Source: Geodermatophilus sp. YIM 151500 (GTDB lineage Bacteria > Actinomycetota > Actinomycetes > Mycobacteriales > Geodermatophilaceae). From it: a stretch of 48,894 nt of DNA. Positions 26,252 through 35,788 of the stretch are shown here, in pieces. Both the position numbers and the translations under genes were made by a program. Every line of letters starts with the position of its first letter. The first letter of the stretch is position 1. Under the pieces are notes generated by a model, which saw only the letters and a program-made list of their open reading frames with translations, was not told the DNA's origin and ran no database searches. Location: NCBI RefSeq assembly GCF_025716945.1, contig NZ_JAOVZT010000002.1, forward strand, positions 315,425 through 364,318. The letters are read 5' to 3'.

Positions 26252-27913
26252 GTGACACCCGAGCAGCTGCGCGACGTCGTCCGGACCGCTGTGCGCGCGG
26301 TCGTCGACCGCGGCGCGCTCAGCGTCCCGGTGCCCGACGACGTCGTCGTCGAACGACCCAAGAACCCCGACCACGGCGACTACGCCACCAACGTCGCCAT
26401 GCGCCTGGCCAAGCCCGCCGGCCGCCCGCCCCGCGAGGTCGCCGAGCTGCTTGCCGAGGAGCTGCGCGCGCACGACGGCATCGCCTCCGTCGACGTCGCC
26501 GGGCCCGGCTTCCTCAACCTCCGGCTCGCCTCGGGGGCGCTCGGCACGATCGCCGTCCGGGCGGTCACGGCGGGGGAGGCCTACGGGCGCACCGACGTGC
26601 TCGCCGGCGAACGGGTCAACCTCGAGTTCGTCTCGGCCAACCCGACCGGCCCGGTCACCCTCGGCTCGACCCGGTGGGCCGCGGTCGGCGACGCCCTCGC
26701 CCGGCTGCTGGAGGGCAGCGGCGCAGCGGTGACCCGGGAGTACTACTTCAACGACGCCGGCGCGCAGATCGACCGGTTCGCCCGCAGCCTGCAGGCCGCG
26801 GCGACCGGCGAGCCCGTCCCGGAGGACGGGTACGCCGGCGACTACGTCGCCGACATCGCCGCCCGGGTGGTCGCCGCCGAGCCGGGCCTGCTCGACCGGG
26901 ACGACGCCGAACAGCTCGTGGTCTTCCGCGCCCGCGGCGTGGAGCTCATGTTCGACGAGATCAAGGGCTCGCTGGCCGACTTCGGCGTGCACTTCGACGT
27001 CTACTTCAGCGAGCGCACCCTGCACGAGGCCGGCGCGCTGGAGAAGGCGGTGGCCCGGCTCCGCGACGGCGGTCACGTGTTCGAGGCCGACGGTGCCGTC
27101 TGGCTGCGGACGACGGACTTCGGCGACGACAAGGACCGCGTGCTGGTCAAGGCCGACGGCGAGCCGACCTACTTCGCCGCCGACTGCGCCTACTACCTCG
27201 ACAAGCGCGCCCGCGGGTTCGACCGGGTCGTGATCATGCTCGGCGCGGACCACTCCGGCTACGTCGGCCGGTACAAGGCGCTGGTCGCGGCCATCGGCGA
27301 CGACCCCGACTCGCACCTCGAGATCCTCATCGGCCAGATGGTCAACCTGCTGCGCCACGGCGAGCCGGTGCGGATGAGCAAGCGCAAGGGGAACTTCGTG
27401 CTGCTCTCCGACCTGGTCGAGGCGGTCGGCGCCGACGCGGCCCGCTACGCGTTGGCGCGCGCGTCGGTCGACCAGCCGATCGACCTCGACCTGGACCTGT
27501 GGAGCCGGCAGACCAACGACAACCCGGTCTTCTACGTGCAGTACGCGCACGCCCGCATCTCCTCGGTGCTGCGCAACGCCGCTGATCTGGGGATGGCGCT
27601 CGGCGACGCGGCGGACGTCGACGCCGCGCAGCTGGCCCACCCCCGCGAGAGCGACCTGCTGCGGGCCATCGGGGAGTTCCCGCGGATCCTGTCCACCGCC
27701 GCCGAGCTGCGGGCGCCGCACCGGGTGGCCCGCTACCTCGAGGAGCTGGCCGGCACCTACCACCGGTTCTACGACACCTGCCGGGTGCTGCCCCGCGGCG
27801 ACGAGGAGGCCGGCCCGCTCAACGTCGCGCGGCTGTGGCTGTGCGCGGCGACCGCGGTGGTGCTGCGCAACGGCCTCGACGTGCTCGGCGTGCACGCCCC
27901 GGAGCGGATGTGA
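26252..27913 (+). CDS. argS: Arginine--tRNA ligase
   Basis: A 553-residue class I arginyl-tRNA synthetase, cytoplasmic, charging tRNA-Arg with arginine. In order: Add1 N-terminal domain with [20 protein letters not shown], the HIGH-like region [20 protein letters not shown] (HIGH signature replaced by VTLGS), catalytic Rossmann core ([20 protein letters not shown]), the KMSKS-like MSKRKGNF, and the DALR anticodon-binding domain at the end ([16 protein letters not shown] onward). Length matches actinobacterial ArgRS (about 550). It starts at GTG 26252 with a TACGCT box 6 nt upstream. The stop overlaps lysA. A tRNA-Arg gene is 1.8 kb away. Confidence 0.97.
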   Translation: MTPEQLRDVVRTAVRAVVDRGALSVPVPDDVVVERPKNPDHGDYATNVAMRLAKPAGRPPREVAELLAEELRAHDGIASVDVAGPGFLNLRLASGALGTIAVRAVTAGEAYGRTDVLAGERVNLEFVSANPTGPVTLGSTRWAAVGDALARLLEGSGAAVTREYYFNDAGAQIDRFARSLQAAATGEPVPEDGYAGDYVADIAARVVAAEPGLLDRDDAEQLVVFRARGVELMFDEIKGSLADFGVHFDVYFSERTLHEAGALEKAVARLRDGGHVFEADGAVWLRTTDFGDDKDRVLVKADGEPTYFAADCAYYLDKRARGFDRVVIMLGADHSGYVGRYKALVAAIGDDPDSHLEILIGQMVNLLRHGEPVRMSKRKGNFVLLSDLVEAVGADAARYALARASVDQPIDLDLDLWSRQTNDNPVFYVQYAHARISSVLRNAADLGMALGDAADVDAAQLAHPRESDLLRAIGEFPRILSTAAELRAPHRVARYLEELAGTYHRFYDTCRVLPRGDEEAGPLNVARLWLCAATAVVLRNGLDVLGVHAPERM

Positions 27914-29478
27914 GGGCGCACCCCGCCGGCCCGCTGCACGGCGGTCTCGCGCCGCCGTCCGCGGCCGGTGCCCCACCGGCCGACCTCGGCACGCTCGACC
28001 CGCACGTCTGGCCCCGCTCGGCCCGGCGGGTCGGCGGCGAGCTGCACCTCGGTGGGCGGCCGGTCACCGAGCTGGCCCGGGCGCACGGCACCCCGCTGTT
28101 CGTGCTCGACGAGGTCGACTTCCGCGGCCGGGCGGCCGACTTCGCCGCCGCGTTCGACCACCACGACATGGCCGCCGACGTGCACTACGCGTCGAAGGCG
28201 TTCCTCTGCGGCCAGGTCGCCCGGTGGATCGCCGACGACGGGCTGCACCTGGACGCGTGCAGCGGCAACGAGATGGCCCTGGCGCTGACCGCCGGGTTCC
28301 CGGCGGCGCGGATCGCCCTGCACGGCAACAACAAGTCACTGGTCGAGCTGCGGCTGGCCGTCGACGCGGGGATCGGCCGGATCGTGCTGGACTCGTCCGA
28401 CGAGATCGACCGGCTGGTGCCGCTGGCCGCCGCCCGGGTCGCGGCGGGCGGCGCGCCGGTGCCGGTGCTGATCCGCGCGACGGTGGGCATCGAGGCCCAC
28501 ACGCACGAGTTCATCGCCACCGCCCACGAGGACCAGAAGTTCGGCTTCTCGCTGGCCACCGGCGACGCGCTGGCCGCCGCCCGGCGGGTGCTGGCCGAGC
28601 CGGCGCTGCAGCTGGCCGGCCTGCACAGCCACATCGGCTCGCAGATCTTCGACACCGCCGGGTTCGAGGCGGCCGCGCACCGCGTGGTCGGCCTGCTCGC
28701 CGCCGTCCGGGAGGCCACGGGGCAGACCCTCGGCGAGCTCAACCTCGGCGGCGGCTTCGGCATCGCCTACCTGCCCGAGGACGACCCGGTCAGCCCGGCC
28801 GAGCTGGCCGGGCGGCTGCGCGCGGTGGTCGCCGCCGAGTGCGCCGAGCAGGGGCTGCCGGTGCCGCGGCTGGCCGTCGAGCCCGGCCGCGCGATCGCCG
28901 GCCCCGGCACGGTGACCCTCTACGAGGTGGGCACGATCAAGCCGGTGCGGCTGGGCGCGAGCGGCGCGCCGGGCACCCCGCACGTGCGCAACTACGTCTC
29001 GGTCGACGGCGGGATGAGCGACAACATCCGCACCGCGCTCTACGACGCCTCGTTCACCTGCGTGCTCGCCAACCGCACCTCCGACGCGCCACCGGCGCTG
29101 TGCCGCGTGGTGGGCAAGCACTGCGAGAGCGGCGACATCCTGGTGCGCGACCTGTGGCTGCCCGCCGACGTGCAGCCCGGCGACCTGCTCGCCGTGGCCG
29201 CCACCGGGGCCTACTGCTGGTCGATGGCGAGCAACTACAACTACCTGCTGAAGCCGCCGGTGGTCGCGGTGCGGGACGGGCGGGCGATCGAGATCGTCCG
29301 CCGGCAGACGCTGGCCGACGTGTGGGCGCTCGACGCCGTGCTCGCCGGGACGCCGGCGCCGGCGCCGGCCGTCGACCAGCCGGCGCCGGAGCACCCGGCG
29401 GGCGCGGCATCGGTCGGCACCCCGTCGGCCGGGACGAGGACGACGGGCGCACGGGTCGGCGTGGAGGCGCAGGCATGA
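27910..29478 (+). CDS. lysA: Diaminopimelate decarboxylase
   Basis: A 522-residue PLP enzyme that decarboxylates meso-diaminopimelate to L-lysine. The PLP lysine is Lys96 in [19 protein letters not shown], the phosphate-binding [20 protein letters not shown] and [10 protein letters not shown] (active Cys of the partner subunit) are intact, as is [15 protein letters not shown]. It is longer than typical LysA (about 420-450), with about 30 extra residues at the N-terminus and a 45-residue Ala/Pro/Gly/Thr-rich tail after [14 protein letters not shown] 27910 overlaps the argS stop (GTGA) with GGAG 5 nt upstream; the stop overlaps hom. It shares the aspartate-family pathway with the next genes. 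Confidence 0.97.
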   Translation: MRAHPAGPLHGGLAPPSAAGAPPADLGTLDPHVWPRSARRVGGELHLGGRPVTELARAHGTPLFVLDEVDFRGRAADFAAAFDHHDMAADVHYASKAFLCGQVARWIADDGLHLDACSGNEMALALTAGFPAARIALHGNNKSLVELRLAVDAGIGRIVLDSSDEIDRLVPLAAARVAAGGAPVPVLIRATVGIEAHTHEFIATAHEDQKFGFSLATGDALAAARRVLAEPALQLAGLHSHIGSQIFDTAGFEAAAHRVVGLLAAVREATGQTLGELNLGGGFGIAYLPEDDPVSPAELAGRLRAVVAAECAEQGLPVPRLAVEPGRAIAGPGTVTLYEVGTIKPVRLGASGAPGTPHVRNYVSVDGGMSDNIRTALYDASFTCVLANRTSDAPPALCRVVGKHCESGDILVRDLWLPADVQPGDLLAVAATGAYCWSMASNYNYLLKPPVVAVRDGRAIEIVRRQTLADVWALDAVLAGTPAPAPAVDQPAPEHPAGAASVGTPSAGTRTTGARVGVEAQA

Positions 29479-30776
29479 AGCCGCTGAAGGTCGCACTGCT
29501 CGGCTGCGGCACGGTCGGCAGCGCCGTGCTCCGCCTGCTCCACGAGCAGGCCGAGGACCTCGCCGCCCGCATCGGCCGCCCGGTGCAGGTCGCCGGCGTC
29601 GCCGTCCGGCGGCCCGACCACCACCCCGACGTGCCGGCCGAGCTGCTGACCACCGACGCCGAGGCGCTGGTCACCCGCGACGACGTCGACCTCGTCGTCG
29701 AGGTCATCGGCGGCATCGAGCCGGCCCGCACGCTGCTCATGGCCGCCTTCGAGGCCGGCAAGTCGGTGGTCAGCGCGAACAAGGCGCTGCTCGCCGACGA
29801 CGGAGTCGCGTTGCACGCCGCGGCCGCCAAGGCCGGCGTCGACCTGTACTACGAGGCCGCGGTGGCCGGGGCCATCCCGCTGCTGCGCCCGCTGCGCGAG
29901 TCGCTGGCCGGCGACCAGCTGCGCCGCGTCGTCGGCATCGTCAACGGGACGACGAACTACATCCTCTCGCGCATGGCCGAGACCGGCGCCGGCTTCGCCG
30001 AGGCGTTGGCCGAGGCCACCGAGCTGGGCTACGCCGAGGCCGACCCGACCGCCGACGTCGACGGGTTCGACGCCGCGGCGAAGGCGGCCATCCTCGCCTC
30101 GCTGGCCTTCCACACCCCGGTCACCGCCGACGACGTGCACCGCGAGGGCATCTCCGAGGTCACCGCGACCGACGTGGCCCGCGCCGCCGAGATCGGGTGC
30201 ACGGTGAAGCTGCTGGCCATCTGCGAGCGGGTCGGCCGGGCGGGCAACGGCGGCGACGGCGACACGGTCGCCGTCCGCGTGCACCCGGCGATGATCCCGA
30301 CCAGCCACCCGCTGGCCTCCGTCGGCGGGGCCTTCAACGCCGTCTTCGTCGAGGCGGAGGCCGCCGGGCAGCTGATGTTCTACGGCCAGGGCGCCGGCGG
30401 GGAGCCCACGGCCAGCGCCGTCCTCGGCGACCTGGTCGCGGTCGCGCGCAACCGGCTGGCCGGGGCCGCCGGACCGGGGACGACCGGCTATGCGGGGCTC
30501 GCCGTCCGGCCGATGGCCGCCACGCCGACCCGCTACCACATCAGCCTGGACGTGGCCGACAAGCCGGGCGTGCTCGCCGCGGTCGCCGCCGAGTTCGCCA
30601 CGCACGGGGTGAGCATCTCGACCGTCCGGCAGGACGGTCACGGCGACGCGGCGACCCTGGTGATCGTCACGCACAGCGCCCCCGACGCCGCGCTGGCCGC
30701 GACCGTGGCCGCGCTGCGGGGGATGGACATCGTGCGCGCGGTGACCAGCGTGCTGCGCGTGGAGGGATTGCAGTGA
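29475..30776 (+). CDS. hom: Homoserine dehydrogenase
   Basis: A 433-residue NAD(P)-dependent homoserine dehydrogenase, reducing aspartate semialdehyde to homoserine. The Rossmann motif GCGTVGSAV starts it; SANKALLA, the catalytic [30 protein letters not shown] and [14 protein letters not shown] follow. A C-terminal ACT domain ([20 protein letters not shown] onward) fits threonine feedback control. It is monofunctional with no aspartokinase domain. ATG 29475 overlaps the lysA stop (ATGA); the stop overlaps thrC (GTGA). Confidence 0.97.
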   Translation: MKPLKVALLGCGTVGSAVLRLLHEQAEDLAARIGRPVQVAGVAVRRPDHHPDVPAELLTTDAEALVTRDDVDLVVEVIGGIEPARTLLMAAFEAGKSVVSANKALLADDGVALHAAAAKAGVDLYYEAAVAGAIPLLRPLRESLAGDQLRRVVGIVNGTTNYILSRMAETGAGFAEALAEATELGYAEADPTADVDGFDAAAKAAILASLAFHTPVTADDVHREGISEVTATDVARAAEIGCTVKLLAICERVGRAGNGGDGDTVAVRVHPAMIPTSHPLASVGGAFNAVFVEAEAAGQLMFYGQGAGGEPTASAVLGDLVAVARNRLAGAAGPGTTGYAGLAVRPMAATPTRYHISLDVADKPGVLAAVAAEFATHGVSISTVRQDGHGDAATLVIVTHSAPDAALAATVAALRGMDIVRAVTSVLRVEGLQ

Positions 30777-31870
30777 GCCTGCTCGGGATGCGCCGCGGGC
30801 GCGCGCCGGCCGGCCCGTCGCCGGCCTGGCCGGGGCTCATCGAGGCGTACCGGTCGCGGCTCCCGGTGACCGACGCGACGCCGGTGGTGACGCTGCACGA
30901 GGGGGCGACCCCGCTGGTGCCGGCGCACGAGGTCTCCCGCCGCACCGGTTGCGACGTCTGGCTCAAGGTCGAGGGCGCCAACCCGACCGGGTCGTTCAAG
31001 GACCGCGGCATGACGATGGCCATCACGAAGGCCGTCGAGGAGGGTGCGCAGGCGGTCATCTGCGCCTCAACCGGCAACACCAGCGCCAGCGCCGCGGCCT
31101 ACGCCGCCCGGGCGGGGCTGATCTGCGCGGTGCTCGTGCCGCAGGGCAAGATCGCCACCGGCAAGCTGGCCCAGGCGCTCGTGCACGGGGCCAAGCTGCT
31201 GCAGGTCGAGGGCAACTTCGACGACTGCCTGGCGCTGGCCAGCAAGCTGGCGGTGGACTACCCGGTCAGCCTGGTCAACAGCGTCAACCAGTACCGCATC
31301 GAGGGGCAGAAGACGGCGTCGTTCGAGGTCGTCGACGTGCTCGGCGATGCGCCCGACGTGCACTGCCTGCCGGTCGGCAACGCCGGCAACATCACCGCGT
31401 ACTGGCAGGGCTACCGCGAGTACGCCGCCGACGGGACGGCGACGCGGACTCCGCGCATGTGGGGATTCCAGGCGGCCGGCGCCGCGCCGATCGTCACCGG
31501 GAGGGTCGTCGAGCAGCCCAGCACCATCGCCACCGCCATCCGGATCGGCAACCCGGCGTCCTGGACCAAGGCGCTGGCCGCGCGCGACGAGTCCGGCGGC
31601 CGGATCGAGGCGGTCACCGACCGGGAGATCCTCGCCGCCTACCGCCTGCTCGCCCGCAGCGAGGCCGTCTTCGTCGAGCCGGCGTCGGCCGCGTCGGTGG
31701 CCGGGCTGCTGCAGCTGGCCGAGGCCGGGCAGCTCGAGCCCGGGCAGCGGGTGGTGTGCACGGTGACCGGCAACGGGCTCAAGGACCCGGAGTGGGCGAT
31801 CTCCGGAGCGCCGGCGCCGGTGACCGTGCCCGTCGACGCCGCCGCCGCGGCGGCCCAGCTGGGGCTGTAG
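30773..31870 (+). CDS. thrC: Threonine synthase
   Basis: A 365-residue PLP-dependent threonine synthase converting O-phosphohomoserine to L-threonine. The PLP lysine is Lys76 in [27 protein letters not shown], the phosphate-binding glycine-rich [12 protein letters not shown] and [13 protein letters not shown] are typical. The short form without a long N-terminal domain is the actinobacterial type. GTG 30773 overlaps the hom stop (GTGA) with GGAGG 7-8 nt upstream. Its TAG shares one base with a possible thrB start, and repeat copy C begins 3 nt later. Confidence 0.97.
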   Translation: MSLLGMRRGRAPAGPSPAWPGLIEAYRSRLPVTDATPVVTLHEGATPLVPAHEVSRRTGCDVWLKVEGANPTGSFKDRGMTMAITKAVEEGAQAVICASTGNTSASAAAYAARAGLICAVLVPQGKIATGKLAQALVHGAKLLQVEGNFDDCLALASKLAVDYPVSLVNSVNQYRIEGQKTASFEVVDVLGDAPDVHCLPVGNAGNITAYWQGYREYAADGTATRTPRMWGFQAAGAAPIVTGRVVEQPSTIATAIRIGNPASWTKALAARDESGGRIEAVTDREILAAYRLLARSEAVFVEPASAASVAGLLQLAEAGQLEPGQRVVCTVTGNGLKDPEWAISGAPAPVTVPVDAAAAAAQLGL

Positions 31871-32868
31871 TGGAAGGACCACGTCCCGCCCTCCGGTCGC
31901 AGGCTCGCGAGGGAACCCCGGACGCGGCCGCAGTGCGGGTCCGCGTGCCCGCGACCAGCGCCAACCTCGGCCCGGCGTTCGACTGCGCCGGGCTCGCGTT
32001 GAGCTGCCACGACCGGCTGGAGTTCGCCCTGGCGCCGTCCGGGCTGTCGGTCGAGCTCGACGGCGTCGGCGCCGGCGAGCTGCCCGAGGACGAGTCGCAC
32101 CTCGTCGTCCGCGCCTTCCGCGCCGCCTGCGACGAGCTCGGCTGGGCACCGCCCGGCCTGCGGCTGTCGGCGGTCAACGCCATCCCGCAGGGCCGGGGCA
32201 TGGGCTCGTCGGCCGCCGCGGTGGTCGCCGGCGTCCTGGCCGCCTGGGCGTTGTGCCCGGACGTCGAGGCCGTCGACGCGGACGCCGTGCTCCGGCTGAC
32301 CACTGCGATGGAGGGCCACCCGGACAACGTCGCCGCCTGCCTGCTGGGCGGGGCGACGCTCACCTGGACGACCGACGGTGGCGTCGCCGCCGACCGCGTG
32401 CCCGTGCACGACGAGGTGCTCCCGGTGGTGCTCGTGCCCGACGCCACGCTGTCGACGCACGTCGCCCGCGGGCTGCTGCCCGACCTCGTCCCGCACGCCG
32501 ACGCCGCGTACAACGCCGCGCGGGCGGCCCTGCTGGTCCACGCGCTCGCCGCCGAGCCCGGGTTGCTCCTCGCGGCGACCGACGACCGGCTGCACCAGCG
32601 GCAACGGGCGGCGGCCATGCCGGCCACGCTCGCCCTGGTCGACCGGCTGCGGGACGCCGGCCACGCCGCCGTCGTGTCGGGCGCCGGACCGAGCGTGCTC
32701 GTGCTGACCCGGCGGCACCCCGACGACCCCGACGGCGACCCGGCCCGGGCGGTGCGGGTGCGCGAGGTCACCGGGCTCACCCCATCGGGGTGGACGACGT
32801 TGCCGTTGCGTGTCGATCCGACGGGCGCCCGCCTGGATTTCCAGCCCCGCGAGGTATCGTCTTCGTAA
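31870..32868 (+). CDS. thrB: Homoserine kinase
   Basis: A 332-residue GHMP-family homoserine kinase that phosphorylates homoserine with ATP. Motif 1 VRVRVPATSANLGPAFDCAG, the ATP loop PQGRGMGSSAAAVVAG and the C-terminal VSGAGPSVLVL are present. Start is ambiguous. GTG 31870 overlaps the thrC TAG by one base, continuing the overlapping style of the operon, but the first 21 codons are exactly the stop-anchored repeat copy C. GTG 31933 would begin MRVRVPATSANLGP, which aligns with the N-terminus of E. coli ThrB. Neither has a strong ribosome site. The longer form is given; the shorter is perhaps equally likely. Confidence 0.93.
   Translation: MEGPRPALRSQAREGTPDAAAVRVRVPATSANLGPAFDCAGLALSCHDRLEFALAPSGLSVELDGVGAGELPEDESHLVVRAFRAACDELGWAPPGLRLSAVNAIPQGRGMGSSAAAVVAGVLAAWALCPDVEAVDADAVLRLTTAMEGHPDNVAACLLGGATLTWTTDGGVAADRVPVHDEVLPVVLVPDATLSTHVARGLLPDLVPHADAAYNAARAALLVHALAAEPGLLLAATDDRLHQRQRAAAMPATLALVDRLRDAGHAAVVSGAGPSVLVLTRRHPDDPDGDPARAVRVREVTGLTPSGWTTLPLRVDPTGARLDFQPREVSSS
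31874..31932 (+). repeat. Stop-anchored structured repeat, copy C (degenerate)
   Basis: AAGGACC starts 3 nt after the thrC stop. The outer arms CCACGTCC and GGACGCGG pair at 7 of 8 positions, the inner arms CCTC/GAGG flank the invariant loop TCGCAGGCTC, and the tail starts GGCCGCAG where other copies read GGCCGTTCCAG. It overlaps the 5' end of the longer thrB reading. Confidence 0.65.
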
Positions 32869-32873
32869 CGGGG

Positions 32874-32897
32874 AACACGCCGGTGCACACCGGTGTT
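32874..32897 (+). terminator. Hairpin after thrB
   Basis: AACAC-GC-CGGTG pairs with CACCGGTGTT over a short loop, starting 5 nt after the thrB stop. There is no U-tract. It may mark the end of the amino-acid operon, just upstream of the predicted rho promoter. Confidence 0.4.
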
Positions 32898-32925
32898 GTC
32901 GACGGCGAGAGCCTGAGTCTAGGCT
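32896..32925 (+). promoter_or_regulatory. Predicted rho promoter
   Basis: A -35 TTGTCG (32896-32901), an 18-bp spacer and a -10 TAGGCT (32920-32925) form the best two-box SigA-type promoter I found in the window. The start site would be near 32932, giving a 5' UTR of about 190 nt that contains two perfect hairpins. Confidence 0.55.
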
Positions 32926-33026
32926 TTCGACGTAGCCGCCCTCTCGGGCGAGCCTCGCGCGGGGCGATGCAGACGTTCTGATGTCCGTCGCCGCTGATCC
33001 GCCTCGCACCTCTCGACCCGAATCTT

Positions 33027-33097
33027 CCCGTCGGGTCCCGCCTCCCGGCCGGACCCGACGGGTTCCCGGGTCACCTCCTGCGCTCCGACGGCGCAGG
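33027..33097 (+). promoter_or_regulatory. Structured rho leader: two perfect hairpins
   Basis: Hairpin 1: CCCGTCGGGTCC (33027-33038) and GGACCCGACGGG (33051-33062), 12 bp perfect with a 12-nt loop. Hairpin 2: CCTGCGC (33077-33083) and GCGCAGG (33091-33097), 7 bp with a 7-nt loop, ending 23 nt before the rho start. Neither has a U-tract. rho genes are commonly autoregulated through their leaders, so an attenuation role is plausible but inferred. Confidence 0.6.
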
Positions 33098-33120
33098 CCA
33101 CCGCAGGGAAGGACCTGTAC

Positions 33121-35199
33121 GTGAGCGAAACCACCGACCTCGTCGCGACCGGCGCGCCCGACGCCGCCGGAACGAGCGAGGCACCTGCCGCTTCTGGGAC
33201 GGCGACTCGTACCCGCCGCCGCGGCAGTGGGCTGTCGGGGATGCTGCTGCCCGAGCTGCAGCGCCTGGCCGCCGAACTGGGCATCCCCGGGACCGCCCGG
33301 ATGCGCAAGGGCGACCTGGTCGCCGCCATCTCCGCCCGCCAGGTGGGCTCGGGCGGTGCCGCCCCGGCCGCGGCGACCCCGGCCGAGAGCGGCGCCCCGC
33401 TGGAGGCGCCGGTCAGCGGCGGCGCCAACGCCGCCCCCGTGACCGGCGACGGCCCTGCGCGCACCCGCCGGGGCGCCCGCCGGCCGGCCGGCGCCCCGGA
33501 CACCGCCGCTCCCGCGGCCGCCACCGGCTCGCCGGCCGCCGACGCCGCGACGGCGACCGCGCCGGCCGAGACCGACCAGCGCAGCACCGACCGCGACACC
33601 GACCAGCGCGACACCGACCAGCGCGACACCGACCAGCGCGACGGCGACCGGCGCCGCGACCGCAACCGCAACCGCGGCGACCGGGACGGCGGCGCCGACC
33701 GCGCCGACCGCGCCGAGCGCGGTGACCGCCCGGAGCGCGGCGACCGGGGCGAACGCGGCGACCGGACCGAGCGGGGCGAGCGCGGCGACCGGACCGAGCG
33801 GGGCGAGCGCGGCGACCGGGGCGATCGCGCCGAGCGGGGCAACCGCGGTCCCGACCGCAACGAGCGCGGCGAGCGCAACGACCGCGGCGGCCGCCCGGAC
33901 AACCGCACCGACACCCGCGACTCACGTGACACCCGCGACTCCCGCGACGACGGGGACGACGACGACTTCGAGGGTGGCCGCGGCCGCCGCGGACGCCGCT
34001 ACCGCGACCGCAACCGGCGCGGGCGCGACCGCTTCGAGCCGAACGAGCCCGTGATCAACGAGGACGACGTCCTGCTGCCCGTGGCGGGCATCCTCGACGT
34101 CCTCGACAACTACGCGTTCGTCCGCACGTCCGGCTACCTGACCGGGCCGAACGACGTGTACGTGTCGCTGTCGCAGGTGCGCCGCTACGGGCTGCGCCGC
34201 GGTGACGCGATCACCGGTGCCGTCCGGCAGCCCCGCGAGGGCGAGCGCAAGGACAAGTACAACGCGCTGGTCCGGCTCGACACCGTCAACGGCCTCGAGC
34301 CCGAGCAGGCACGGCAGCGTCCGGAGTTCACCAAGCTGACGCCGCTGTACCCGCAGGAGCGGCTGCGCCTGGAGACCGAGCCGCACCAGCTGACCACCCG
34401 GGTCATCGACCTGGTCATGCCGATCGGCAAGGGCCAGCGGGCGCTGATCGTCAGCCCGCCCAAGGCCGGCAAGACGATGGTGCTGCAGTCGATCGCGAAC
34501 GCGATCACGACGAACAACCCCGAGTGCCACCTGATGGTCGTCCTCGTCGACGAGCGGCCCGAGGAGGTCACCGACATGCAGCGCTCGGTGAAGGGCGAGG
34601 TCATCGCCTCGACCTTCGACCGGCCGCCGTCGGACCACACCACGGTCGCCGAGCTGTCGATCGAGCGGGCCAAGCGCCTGGTCGAGATGGGCCACGACGT
34701 CGTCGTCCTGCTCGACTCCATCACCCGGCTGGGCCGCGCCTACAACCTGGCGGCCCCCGCCAGCGGGCGCATCCTCTCCGGCGGTGTCGACTCCACGGCG
34801 CTGTACCCGCCCAAGCGCTTCCTCGGTGCCGCCCGCAACATCGAGAACGGCGGCTCGCTGACGATCCTCGCCTCGGCGCTGGTCGAGACCGGCTCGACGA
34901 TGGACACGGTCATCTTCGAGGAGTTCAAGGGCACCGGGAACGCGGAGATCAAGCTCGACCGCCGGCTCGCGGACAAGCGGGTCTTCCCGGCCGTCGACGT
35001 CAACGCGTCGGGTACGCGCAAGGAGGAGATCCTCCTGTCGCCCGACGAGCTGGCCATCGTCATCAAGCTCCGCCGGGTGCTCGCCGCCCTCGAGCCGCAG
35101 CAGGCGCTGGAGCTGCTGATCGACAAGCTGAAGAAGACGCGCAACAACGTCGAGTTCCTGATGCAGATCCAGAAGACCACGCTGGGCACGAACGACTAG
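33121..35199 (+). CDS. rho: Transcription termination factor Rho
   Basis: A 692-residue hexameric RNA-dependent ATPase/translocase. Order: Rho N-terminal domain ([20 protein letters not shown], about 40-75), a very long disordered Arg/Asp/Gly-rich insertion (about 80-305) typical of actinobacterial Rho and able to bind RNA or drive condensation, the cold-shock RNA-binding domain ([20 protein letters not shown] onward), and the ATPase with Walker A PPKAGKT (Lys451), [27 protein letters not shown] and the Q/R-loop end. The insertion includes DTDQR repeated three times and a 27-bp exact duplication at 33761-33814. GTG 33121 has GGAAGGA 7 nt upstream. The stop is followed at once by repeat copy B. 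Confidence 0.97.
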   Translation: MSETTDLVATGAPDAAGTSEAPAASGTATRTRRRGSGLSGMLLPELQRLAAELGIPGTARMRKGDLVAAISARQVGSGGAAPAAATPAESGAPLEAPVSGGANAAPVTGDGPARTRRGARRPAGAPDTAAPAAATGSPAADAATATAPAETDQRSTDRDTDQRDTDQRDTDQRDGDRRRDRNRNRGDRDGGADRADRAERGDRPERGDRGERGDRTERGERGDRTERGERGDRGDRAERGNRGPDRNERGERNDRGGRPDNRTDTRDSRDTRDSRDDGDDDDFEGGRGRRGRRYRDRNRRGRDRFEPNEPVINEDDVLLPVAGILDVLDNYAFVRTSGYLTGPNDVYVSLSQVRRYGLRRGDAITGAVRQPREGERKDKYNALVRLDTVNGLEPEQARQRPEFTKLTPLYPQERLRLETEPHQLTTRVIDLVMPIGKGQRALIVSPPKAGKTMVLQSIANAITTNNPECHLMVVLVDERPEEVTDMQRSVKGEVIASTFDRPPSDHTTVAELSIERAKRLVEMGHDVVVLLDSITRLGRAYNLAAPASGRILSGGVDSTALYPPKRFLGAARNIENGGSLTILASALVETGSTMDTVIFEEFKGTGNAEIKLDRRLADKRVFPAVDVNASGTRKEEILLSPDELAIVIKLRRVLAALEPQQALELLIDKLKKTRNNVEFLMQIQKTTLGTND
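33761..33814 (+). repeat. 27-bp exact tandem duplication inside rho
   Basis: Two identical 27-nt units (33761-33787, 33788-33814) encode two copies of a 9-residue acidic/basic unit (RTERGERGD register) in the disordered Rho insertion. Related imperfect units flank it, and a 15-nt repeat coding DTDQR lies near 33595-33645. The period keeps the reading frame. Confidence 0.8.
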
Positions 35200-35317
35200 A
35201 AGGACCCCCGTCCTCCCCACCCTTCGCAGGCTCAGGGCGGGTCCCTGGACGGGGGCCGTTCCAGCACGTCGCCGGGGCCGTTCCAGCACGTCGCCGGGGC
35301 CGTTCCAGCGCCTCACC
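35200..35317 (+). repeat. Stop-anchored structured repeat, copy B
   Basis: AAGGA follows the rho stop with no gap. Outer stem CCCCCGTCC (35205-35213) / GGACGGGGG (35247-35255); inner stem CCCT (35220-35223) / AGGG (35234-35237), extended by CCC/GGG; loop TCGCAGGCTC (35224-35233). The tail unit GGGGCCGTTCCAGCACGTCG-CC (22 bp) is repeated three times (35252-35273, 35274-35295, 35296-35317), the third with two or three changes. Compared with copy A, both stems carry compensatory changes while loop and tail are conserved. Confidence 0.85.
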
Positions 35318-35447
35318 GGGGCCGCCTGCGCGCCGGGCGCGGCCGTCGGGGATACTCGACGGTCGGGCCCGCGCCGGTGGCGTGGAATCCGCGACGGGTC
35401 GCCGGCGTTCGACCCGGAGCACCGAGACGCAGACCGAAGGCAGAGGC

Positions 35448-35672
35448 ATGAAGGCCGACATCCACCCCGAGTACAAGACCACCACCGTGACCTGCGGTTG
35501 CGGCAACACGTTCACCACCCGCAGCACGTCGCCGACCGGTCAGCTGACCGTCGAGGTGTGCTCGGCGTGCCACCCGTTCTACACCGGCCGGCAGAAGATC
35601 CTCGACACCGGCGGCCGCGTCGCCCGCTTCGAGAAGCGGTTCGGCAAGCGCGGCTCCGGCGCCGGCAAGTAG
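35448..35672 (+). CDS. rpmE: 50S ribosomal protein L31 (zinc-binding form)
   Basis: A 74-residue L31 of the zinc-containing (C+) type: Cys16 and Cys18 in VTCGCGN plus Cys37 and Cys40 in [11 protein letters not shown] form the zinc site. The C-terminal [14 protein letters not shown] is typical. It sits at the surface of the large subunit, bridging to the small subunit head. ATG 35448 follows an A/G-rich stretch (GAAGGCAGAGGC). A strong hairpin follows the stop. The rho-rpmE-prfA-prmC order is the conserved actinobacterial one. Confidence 0.97.
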   Translation: MKADIHPEYKTTTVTCGCGNTFTTRSTSPTGQLTVEVCSACHPFYTGRQKILDTGGRVARFEKRFGKRGSGAGK

Positions 35673-35678
35673 CGCTCC

Positions 35679-35725
35679 CGACGGCGCCCGTCCCACCCCG
35701 CCAGGGGCCGGGGCGGGCGCCGTCG
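35679..35725 (+). terminator. Long hairpin after rpmE
   Basis: CGACGGCGCCCG (35679-35690) pairs perfectly with CGGGCGCCGTCG (35714-35725). Inside it CCCCG (35696-35700) pairs with CGGGG (35709-35713). It starts 7 nt after the rpmE stop. With no U-tract and prfA following 63 nt later, it may be a partial terminator or an RNA 3'-end stabiliser. Confidence 0.6.
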
Positions 35726-35788
35726 CCATGTCCGGGCACGTCCCCCGGCGCTCGTGCCCGTGAGCGCCGCTCCCGAGAGGTCGACACC

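Noticed and set aside
33595-33645. CRISPR-like repeats
   Set aside because: The repeats are short, contiguous, in frame with rho and encode DTDQR units; there are no spacers.
35679-35725. Further copy of the stop-anchored repeat after rpmE
   Set aside because: It is a strong hairpin after a stop codon but lacks AAGGACC, the TCGCAGGCTC loop and the CCGTTCCAGC tail, so it is a separate kind of hairpin.
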